Position numbers and translations under genes: made by a program
The notes under the pieces: generated by a model
The model's input: the letters and a program-made list of their open reading frames with translations, nothing else
What the model was told of the DNA's origin: nothing
Databases searched by the model: none
Assembly (NCBI RefSeq): GCF_040706535.1
Contig: NZ_JAPDRJ010000003.1
Coordinates: 1 to 64,000, forward strand
DNA: 64,000 nucleotides
Direction of reading: 5' to 3'
Source: Lentisalinibacter orientalis
GTDB lineage: Bacteria; Pseudomonadota; Gammaproteobacteria; Steroidobacterales; Woeseiaceae
In this document: positions 58,587 through 64,000 of the stretch, one piece after another
Layout of the letters: every line of letters begins with the position of its first letter
Numbering within the stretch: position 1 is the stretch's first letter

Positions 58587-60635
58587 GTGAGCGTTCCCGC
58601 CGCCAAGAGAAAACGCGTCGAGCAGCTCCGCGAGGAGATCCGCCAGCACAACTACCGCTACTACGTTCTCAACGATCCCTCCGTCCCCGATGCCGAGTAC
58701 GACCGGCTCATGCGTGAGCTGGAAGCGCTGGAGGAGGAGTACCCGGCACTGCAGGACCCCGACTCGCCGACCCAGCGGGTGGGAACCACACCGGTCAGCG
58801 AATTCGGCGAGGTCCGGCACGGCGTGCCCATGCTCTCACTTGCCAACGCATTCTCGGAAGAGGAGCTGCGGGACTTTCATCGGCGGGTGATCGACCGACT
58901 CGAGCTGGACGAGGAGCAGGGCGAAGAACTCGTCTACCACGCCGAGCCGAAAATGGACGGTGTCGCCGTCAGCATGCGTTACGAGGGCGGCCGCTTCGTG
59001 CAGGCCGCCACCCGCGGCGACGGAACCACGGGCGAGGACATCACCCACAACGTGCGCACCATCCGCAGCGTCCCCCTGCGCCTGCGCGGCTCCGGTTATC
59101 CGCGCGTCATCGAGATCCGCGGCGAGGTCTTCATGCCGAAAGCCGGCTTCGAGGCGTTCAACCGCCGGGCGGAGAAAGCGGGTGAGAAGACCTTCGTCAA
59201 CCCTCGCAACGCGGCGTCGGGCAGCCTGCGCCAGCTCGACCCACGCATCACCGCGAAGCGGCCGCTCGAGATCTTCGTCTACGGCATCGGCGAATACTCC
59301 GGCGGCGATCTGCCCGATCGTCAGAGTGGGATCCTGGAGCAGCTGCGCCACTGGGGCCACCGTACCTGTCCGGAAACGGAGACCGTGAGCGGGGCCGAGG
59401 GCTGCCTTCGTTATTATGGGCAAATCGCCGAGAAAAGGGACTCGCTCCCGTACGAGATCGATGGTGTCGTCTACAAGGTGGACAGACTCGATCATCAGCG
59501 CGAACTCGGCTTCGTCTCCCGTGCACCGCGATGGGCCATCGCCCACAAATTCGCGGCCCAGGAGGAACTCACGGTCGTGCGCGACGTGGAATTCCAGGTC
59601 GGACGCACCGGCGCCGTCACGCCGGTGGCCCGCCTGGAGCCCGTCTTCGTCGGTGGCGTCACCGTGAGCAACGTCACCCTGCACAACATGGACGAGATCG
59701 CCCGCAAGGACGTCAGAATCGGCGATACCGTCATCGTGCGGAGGGCGGGAGACGTCATCCCCGAGATCGTCTCGGTGGTTACCGACCGGCGTCCGAAGAA
59801 CGCGAGGCAGATCAGTCTGCCCGAACGCTGCCCCGTCTGCGGCTCGGCGGTGGAACGCCCGGAAGGCGAGGCCGTCGCCCGCTGCTCCGGCGGTCTCATC
59901 TGCGCCGCCCAGCGCAAGGAGTCGCTCCGGCACTTCGCCTCGCGCCGTGCCATGGACATCGACGGGCTCGGCGAGAAAATCGTCGAGCAGCTCGTTGAAT
60001 CCGGCAAGGTGGAATCCCCGGACGATCTCTACCGGCTGACGGCAGAGGAACTCGCCGAACTCGAGAGGATGGGCGAGAAATCCGCAGAGAACCTCGTCGC
60101 GGCACTGGAGAGCAGCAAGAAGACGACCCTGGATCGCTTCCTCTACGCGCTCGGTATCCGCGAGGTGGGCGAGGCGACTGCTGCGAATCTAGCGCAGTAC
60201 TTCGGCGACCTGGACGCACTGATGGTCGCGGATCAGGAAGCGCTGGAAGCGGTACCGGACGTGGGACCGGTAGTCGCATCGCACATCCATGCGTTCTTCG
60301 CAGAAGACCGCAACCGCACGGTCATACAGGCTCTGCAGGATCTCGGCATCACCTGGCCCAAGGGCAAGGCGGCGGGTGCGGTATCCGAAACCGGACCATT
60401 CGCCGGCAAGACCGTCGTGATCACGGGAACGCTCAAGTCAATGACCCGGGATGAAGCAAAGGACCGCATCCGCGCGGCAGGCGGCAAAGTGACCGGAAGT
60501 GTCTCGAAGAAAACAGACTTTGTCGTAGTCGGTGAGAACGCGGGCAGCAAACTGGAAAAAGCCGAGGCTCTGGGCATTGAGACGATTGATGAGGATAGGC
60601 TGGGGGAGATGATCCAGGTCGCAGATAGCGTCTAA
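58587..60635 (+). CDS. ligA: NAD-dependent DNA ligase
   Basis: Seals nicks in replication and repair. 682 residues from GTG 58587. Adenylation Lys is K122 (KMDG, 122-125); DGTTGEDITHNVRTI, an OB domain, a Cys4 zinc finger (CPVCGSAVERPEGEAVARCSGGLIC), HhH repeats and a C-terminal BRCT domain (FAGKTVVITGTLKSMTRDEAKDRI) are all present. Last housekeeping gene before the low-GC tail. Confidence 0.97.
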   Translation: MSVPAAKRKRVEQLREEIRQHNYRYYVLNDPSVPDAEYDRLMRELEALEEEYPALQDPDSPTQRVGTTPVSEFGEVRHGVPMLSLANAFSEEELRDFHRRVIDRLELDEEQGEELVYHAEPKMDGVAVSMRYEGGRFVQAATRGDGTTGEDITHNVRTIRSVPLRLRGSGYPRVIEIRGEVFMPKAGFEAFNRRAEKAGEKTFVNPRNAASGSLRQLDPRITAKRPLEIFVYGIGEYSGGDLPDRQSGILEQLRHWGHRTCPETETVSGAEGCLRYYGQIAEKRDSLPYEIDGVVYKVDRLDHQRELGFVSRAPRWAIAHKFAAQEELTVVRDVEFQVGRTGAVTPVARLEPVFVGGVTVSNVTLHNMDEIARKDVRIGDTVIVRRAGDVIPEIVSVVTDRRPKNARQISLPERCPVCGSAVERPEGEAVARCSGGLICAAQRKESLRHFASRRAMDIDGLGEKIVEQLVESGKVESPDDLYRLTAEELAELERMGEKSAENLVAALESSKKTTLDRFLYALGIREVGEATAANLAQYFGDLDALMVADQEALEAVPDVGPVVASHIHAFFAEDRNRTVIQALQDLGITWPKGKAAGAVSETGPFAGKTVVITGTLKSMTRDEAKDRIRAAGGKVTGSVSKKTDFVVVGENAGSKLEKAEALGIETIDEDRLGEMIQVADSV

Positions 60636-60719
60636 CGAAAAAGGCTCAATTGCGAGGGAGGGACAACAGTGGGTCGGACAGTTGGCAAATGGGGAGATTT
60701 TCCCAGCATTTGGAATTAA

Positions 60720-60748
60720 TTGACCGTACCTGTTGGCAGTCCTATATT
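60720..60748 (+). promoter_or_regulatory. Strong promoter abutting the first DUF6502-like gene
   Basis: TTGACC (60720-60725), 17-bp spacer, TATATT (60743-60748). Initiation would be expected around 60755-60756, at or next to the ATG at 60756, implying a leaderless message. The 84 bp between ligA and this promoter hold no gene. Confidence 0.72.
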
Positions 60749-60755
60749 CCGCGCC

Positions 60756-61565
60756 ATGCTCGGCGCCACTCAACAGAAAATTCTTGATGCTCTTTATGGC
60801 CTCATGAGGCAGGTGGCTAGGATTCTTCTGCGTTCAGGTATTGGATATAGAGAGTTTGCTGAGATAGCAAAGACAGCTTTCGTAGATGTTTCGACGACTG
60901 ATTATGGCTTACGTGGTCGTCCAACCAATATTTCCCGTGTAGCCGTTATGACGGGGCTTACCCGGAAAGAAATCAGACGAATTCGTTCGAAAATAGACGG
61001 AGCGGAAGCGAGCAGAGTTTATCGTACTGTGCCTGCTTCAGATGTACTGCATTTCTGGCATACAGATCCGTTATTTCTTGACGAAGATGGACAGCCTGCC
61101 GCGCTCGATTTCGATGATCACGACAACTCCTTTGCCGCGCTTGTAAAGAAGTACGGTGGAGATATTCCTCCTGGGGCTATGCGGACTGAACTGAAGAGGG
61201 TTGGCGCTGTAAGCGAGGATGAGGATGGACGTCTGAGGGCGCTGAAACGAAGCTTCTCTCTTCCGACATCGTCGGAGAAAATCGCGGAGGGCTTGGTTGG
61301 TTTGAGCGCCTTGGGACAGACGGTTGCTCACAACGCTGATTCGTTGGATAAAGGTGTTAGCACCTATGTGCAGAGGACCGTCGAAACCAAGCGAATTAGC
61401 GCCGAAGACGCTAAACGACTTCGGCGTATCGTCAGCAGCCGCTTGATTGAGTTCTCGGAATCCATCGATGACCTTTTCGGGGCGTATGAAGCGCTTCACG
61501 AGAGTGAAGCAGACAATTCCAATGAAGTAATCGGAGTTGGGCTCTACTATTTCCAAGGGGATTAA
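60756..61565 (+). CDS. DUF6502-like protein, first paralogue (possible HTH regulator)
   Basis: Function unknown. 269 residues from ATG 60756; a TTG at 60720 lies in the -35 box and is rejected. No signal peptide or membrane helix is seen, so it is probably cytosolic. Residues 10-45 (LYGLMRQVARILLRSGIGYREFAEIAKTAFVDV) and 55-78 (RPTNISRVAVMTGLTRKEIRRIRS) look like a helical domain with a helix-turn-helix. The middle has HFWHTDPLFLDEDGQPAALDF and LVKKYGGDIPPGAMRTELKRVGAV. The assignment to DUF6502 rests on recall of this pattern. A second diverged copy lies at 62013; GC is far lower than ligA. Confidence 0.75.
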   Translation: MLGATQQKILDALYGLMRQVARILLRSGIGYREFAEIAKTAFVDVSTTDYGLRGRPTNISRVAVMTGLTRKEIRRIRSKIDGAEASRVYRTVPASDVLHFWHTDPLFLDEDGQPAALDFDDHDNSFAALVKKYGGDIPPGAMRTELKRVGAVSEDEDGRLRALKRSFSLPTSSEKIAEGLVGLSALGQTVAHNADSLDKGVSTYVQRTVETKRISAEDAKRLRRIVSSRLIEFSESIDDLFGAYEALHESEADNSNEVIGVGLYYFQGD

Positions 61566-61773
61566 TAACTGCCGCCCGTTGGACCTCTTCCTTCGGTCGG
61601 TGTTAGGGAGAGTTGCGCAGAATCAGATCTGTCGCAGCAAAATTGGCATTAAGAGCCTATCCTGGGTTTTCCTACCCAACGCGCTTGTTTGTGCGATCGC
61701 ACAAAAAGCTGACCGCGTACGCGGGCCCTTCTAGATCTAACGACGCAGCGACTCAACAAATTTTGTGTCACAT

Positions 61774-61809
61774 CTAGTTGACATAAAATCAGTGAGTTAT
61801 GTGAACTAG
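61774..61809 (+). promoter_or_regulatory. 13-bp inverted repeat, candidate operator
   Basis: CTAGTTGACATAA (61774-61786) and TTATGTGAACTAG (61797-61809) are complementary at 12 of 13 positions around a 10-bp centre. The symmetry suits a dimeric regulator; no T tract follows, so it is not a terminator. Confidence 0.72.
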
Positions 61810-61915
61810 ACTGGCTACCCACCGGCTACCCACTCGGGCGGTCGGTCCCCCTACTTGGCGAATTTCAGTCAATTTTGGGAAAAATTTGTCAATTTGTCTC
61901 CGAAAGAGGAGAATT

Positions 61916-61963
61916 ATGTCGCAAAGCGGATACCGCCTTTTACATCTTCTCGCTTGTATTTGA
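61916..61963 (+). CDS. Candidate 15-residue leader ORF
   Basis: Encodes MSQSGYRLLHLLACI then TGA. AGAGGAG lies 6-7 bases upstream, a far better ribosome binding site than that of the gene 50 bp downstream (62013). It may be a leader peptide or coupling ORF; no homology is claimed. Confidence 0.45.
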   Translation: MSQSGYRLLHLLACI

Positions 61964-62012
61964 AATAATTAGAAACTATGTTAAGAACCCAGAAAATACG
62001 AAGTTCCACCAG

Positions 62013-62915
62013 ATGAGCGCGGATAACGCGGCCGCTGCTGGATCGCCGGAGATCAGAGACAGCCTGCGAAAGGCATTTCGGCGTTTGCTTAACCCGCTCG
62101 TCAGGATTCTGCTGCGAAGTGGGATGGTGGCTAAAGACTTAGAGGAGATTGTCAGACAAGTCTTCGTAGATGTTGCTTCTTCAGAAGAGTTCGCGATCGA
62201 GGGTCGATCTCGGGTTAGCAACACACGATTGGCAATTCTCACTGGGCTCACTCGTAAAGAGATTGCGAGGCTTAGGAGGGGGGAGTCGTTTCAAAGAGAC
62301 TTTAGCAACATGTCCCGTGTCGCTCGGGTACTGAACGAGTGGCAGCGAAACGCGCGTTACACAGGAGCCTATGGTGTTCCTCTTGAGTTGCCTTTCGATG
62401 CCGATAGAGACGAGCCGAGTTTCACGGAGCTGGTCAAGCTCTACAGCGGGGACATGCTGCCGAGGGCGATGTTGGATGAACTCTTGAGGATCGATGCTGT
62501 TAAGCAATTTGACGATGGAACGCTGAAGCTGCAGAGCTCTACGTATCTTCCCTCGCCGATGGATGAAGCGAGCATTGAGCATTTAGGCACGGTAATACAA
62601 AGGATCGCGGATACGCTCAATCACAATAATGACGAGCGATACGCGGCAACGAAGCGAGTAGAGCGGTTGGTGTATTCCGATCAGGGATTTCCGGAATCGA
62701 AGTACCCAGATTTTCAGAGAGTAGTAAGAGATAGGTCGGCGGAGTTTTTGGAAGCGATCAATTCCTGGATCGTGGCGAATGAACTTTCGGATAACGCTCC
62801 GGATACGCCAGCCATCAGAGCGGCGCGACGAGGAATTCGGAGAGTGTATGCCGGGGTCGGCGTCTATCAGTTCCTGGATGAGGCCGACTCTGCGAGCGAA
62901 GAGGACAAGAAATAG
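62013..62915 (+). CDS. DUF6502-like protein, second paralogue (possible HTH regulator)
   Basis: Function unknown. 300 residues from ATG 62013 (MSADNAAAAGSPEIRDSLRK); the frame stays open to TTG 61875, but that extension crosses the leader ORF and looks non-conserved. It shares with the first paralogue LVRILLRSG, the VFVDVAS block, and TRLAILTGLTRKEIARLRRG (HTH-like, 71-90). It also matches in the middle (SFTELVKLYSGDMLPRAMLDELLRIDAV). The C-terminal helical region ends GVYQFLDEAD, paralleling GLYYFQGD of the first. The ribosome binding site is weak, so its translation may depend on the leader ORF. Confidence 0.75.
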   Translation: MSADNAAAAGSPEIRDSLRKAFRRLLNPLVRILLRSGMVAKDLEEIVRQVFVDVASSEEFAIEGRSRVSNTRLAILTGLTRKEIARLRRGESFQRDFSNMSRVARVLNEWQRNARYTGAYGVPLELPFDADRDEPSFTELVKLYSGDMLPRAMLDELLRIDAVKQFDDGTLKLQSSTYLPSPMDEASIEHLGTVIQRIADTLNHNNDERYAATKRVERLVYSDQGFPESKYPDFQRVVRDRSAEFLEAINSWIVANELSDNAPDTPAIRAARRGIRRVYAGVGVYQFLDEADSASEEDKK

Positions 62916-63003
62916 AAACCCAGTTGACGGCTAGGACGCCCGATTGACTGGGACTAATGGCAGCACGAGCGAGCTGTCAGAGCGAAAACTTAGGAGAAGT
63001 ACA

Positions 63004-64000
63004 ATGAGGATGACTTGGGGCATTGCGTTTGCCGTCGCGCTGGGGTTTGCGGCCTCGCATGTGACTGCCGAGCAGGCCACGTCTTCAACGCATGCGATTA
63101 GCGTTGGGAGTGGTGCCAAGGCAATCGCTGTGGGCAGCGGATCCAAAGCTATCCAGGTAGGAAGTGGTGTGGACGCGATTGCTGTCGGTAGTGGGGCGCA
63201 CGCGATTCAGGTTGGTAGCGGTGTCCACGCTATCCAAGTCGGTAGCGGCGCGCATGCTATCCAAGTTGGTAGTGGTGTAGACGCTATCGCTGTCGGAAGC
63301 GGGGTACACGCGATCCAAGTGGGTAGCGGCGCTCACGCTATCCAGGTCGGCAGCGGCGCGCATGCTATCCAGGTTGGCAGTGGTGTAGACGCTATTGCTG
63401 TCGGAAGTGGGGTGCAGGCGATCCAAGTGGGTAGTGGCGCTCACGCTATCCAGGTTGGTAGTGGTGTAGACGCTATTGCTGTCGGAAGTGGAGTTCACGC
63501 GATTCAAGTGGGTAGCGGCGCTCACGCTATCCAGGTCGGCAGCGGCGCGCATGCTATCCAGGTTGGCAGCGGTGTAGACGCTATTGCCGTCGGAAGTGGG
63601 GTACACGCGATCCAAGTGGGTAGTGGCGCTCACGCTATACAGGTCGGCAGCGGCGCGCATGCTATCCAGGTCGGCAGTGGTGTCGATGCAATTGCAGTAG
63701 GCAGCGGTGTGAAGGATGTAGATTCATCCTCACTCATCGAACTTTTTGCTCCCGTAGACGCTGTGACCGGTAGTCGTACGCTTCAGGTACTTGGCCGTAC
63801 AGTGGACTTAAGTAGTTTTCCTGAGAATGCGGCTGGTGTCTTTTCTGCAGGTAACATGACGTATTTCCAAGGTGTTGTTGGTAAGGACGGCACGTTTAGG
63901 GCATTGACCGCGGTTGTCTACCCTGAGGCCCATGTTCCTGGTTCCACAGAGGTTCTAGTAGCTGGACCCGTCCAGTCTGTTGATCGGACAACTGGTACTG
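63004..64000 (+). CDS. Secreted protein of 23 nine-residue repeats, 3' end beyond window
   Basis: Open to the window end without a stop; 332 codons visible. ATG 63004 follows AGGAG. Residues 1-22 form a Sec signal peptide (basic start, hydrophobic core, cleavage after VTA). Residues 31-237 are 23 exact nonapeptides, consensus A-I-[Q/A]-V-G-S-G-[A/V]-[H/D], probably a beta-solenoid or beta-roll; this is inference. From about 240 a different domain begins (LFAPVDAVTGSRTLQVLGRTVDLSS, GVVGKDGTFRALTAVVYPE), resembling DUF5666-type small beta domains. It is 88 bp after the second DUF6502-like gene on the same strand. Confidence 0.85.
   Translation, partial: MRMTWGIAFAVALGFAASHVTAEQATSSTHAISVGSGAKAIAVGSGSKAIQVGSGVDAIAVGSGAHAIQVGSGVHAIQVGSGAHAIQVGSGVDAIAVGSGVHAIQVGSGAHAIQVGSGAHAIQVGSGVDAIAVGSGVQAIQVGSGAHAIQVGSGVDAIAVGSGVHAIQVGSGAHAIQVGSGAHAIQVGSGVDAIAVGSGVHAIQVGSGAHAIQVGSGAHAIQVGSGVDAIAVGSGVKDVDSSSLIELFAPVDAVTGSRTLQVLGRTVDLSSFPENAAGVFSAGNMTYFQGVVGKDGTFRALTAVVYPEAHVPGSTEVLVAGPVQSVDRTTGT
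63094..63714 (+). repeat. 27-bp coding tandem repeat, 23 copies, with 108-bp higher-order period
   Basis: 621 bp, exactly 23 units of 27 bp, with no frame slip. Copies with Ala at position 3 (AIAVGSG) fall at units 2, 4, 8, 12, 15, 19 and 23, the rest having Gln (unit 1 Ser). From unit 4 the spacing is 4-4-3-4-4, so a 36-residue (108-bp) block was itself duplicated and one unit lost or never gained in units 12-15. Confidence 0.95.

Larger units (their letters stand above)
61566..62012 (+). promoter_or_regulatory. AT-rich spacer with palindromes between the two paralogues
   Basis: A 447-bp spacer with no long gene. It contains TTTGTGCGATCGCACAAA (61688-61705, perfect), CCGCGTACGCGG (61713-61724, perfect), and a 13-bp-armed inverted repeat (61774-61809). 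There is a direct repeat of GGCTACCCAC near 61813-61832, and a 15-codon ORF at 61916 with a strong ribosome binding site. A TTGACA (61778-61783) lies within the long inverted repeat but has no good -10 at the right distance. Confidence 0.75.

Noticed and set aside
60720..60755. TTG 60720 as start of the first DUF6502-like protein
   Set aside because: The TTG is the -35 box of a near-consensus promoter and the extra 12 residues are not shared with the second paralogue.
61537..61734. 65-codon plus-strand ORF overlapping the end of the first DUF6502-like gene
   Set aside because: Poor start context, overlaps the gene end and runs through a palindrome; no features of a protein.
63085..63660. Minus-strand frame with repeats such as ATHLDRV through the nonapeptide array
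   Set aside because: It is the antisense reading of the 27-bp repeat. The plus-strand frame has a signal peptide, a ribosome binding site and continues beyond the repeats.
63094..63714. CRISPR array
   Set aside because: The 27-bp units are contiguous without spacers, in frame, and encode a conserved peptide.
63004..64000. Trimeric autotransporter head (YadA-like) or RiPP precursor
   Set aside because: AIxVGSG recalls YadA head repeats, but their period (about 14-15) and invariant positions differ and no anchor is visible. A multi-core RiPP would need modifying enzymes and cleavage sites, none of which are seen.

Overview
The window is a dense, GC-rich housekeeping stretch from a gammaproteobacterium. 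Evidence for the class: a ZipA homologue, GluQ, DksA, a metY-like initiator tRNA upstream of rimP-nusA-infB, the ssrA-smpB-rnfH-bamE-fur-recN neighbourhood, and a 14-gene nuo operon with separate nuoC and nuoD. Many acidic proteins, a sodium-coupled NSS transporter and a lysine-rich DksA tail would suit a halophilic member near Ectothiorhodospiraceae or Xanthomonadales relatives; that placement is inference only. A PhaR regulator suggests polyhydroxyalkanoate storage.

Layout. 1-2147: two IS3-family insertion sequences, the first cut by the window edge, next to the 3' end of ssrA. 2256-8621: tmRNA and smpB (minus), NSS transporter, rnfH, bamE, fur, recN, nadK. 8736-13807: the heat-shock cluster hrcA-grpE-dnaK-dnaJ, with a CIRCE operator before hrcA and a sigma-32-type promoter before dnaK. 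13922-26546: dapB (no ATG/GTG/TTG start), carA, carB, greA, yhbY, rlmE, ftsH, folP, glmM, tpiA, secG. 26578-41311: tRNA-Leu(GAG), a terminator, a promoter with a dyad, then nuoA-N. 41395-50068: initiator tRNA, tandem terminators, rimP-nusA-infB-rbfA-truB-rpsO-pnp (transcription, initiation, ribosome maturation, RNA decay). 50151-54195, minus strand: YheT-like hydrolase, phaR, gluQ, dksA, queF. 54311-60635: smc, zipA, ligA.

After ligA (60635) the character changes: GC drops sharply, spacers become long and AT-rich, and the genes are no longer housekeeping. Two diverged paralogues of a DUF6502-like family, each with an apparent helix-turn-helix, are separated by 447 bp holding several strong palindromes and a 15-codon leader ORF with a good ribosome binding site. 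They are followed by a gene open at the window end for a secreted protein made of 23 exact nine-residue repeats (consensus A-I-Q/A-V-G-S-G-A/V-H/D) arranged in a 36-residue higher-order repeat, then a non-repetitive domain. This regulator-pair plus secreted repeat-protein locus is the best candidate here for an undescribed system. Other notable points: a DksA with the zinc-independent Cys/Thr/Cys/Ala signature plus a histone-like tail, the dapB start codon, and short tandem duplications at several gene junctions.
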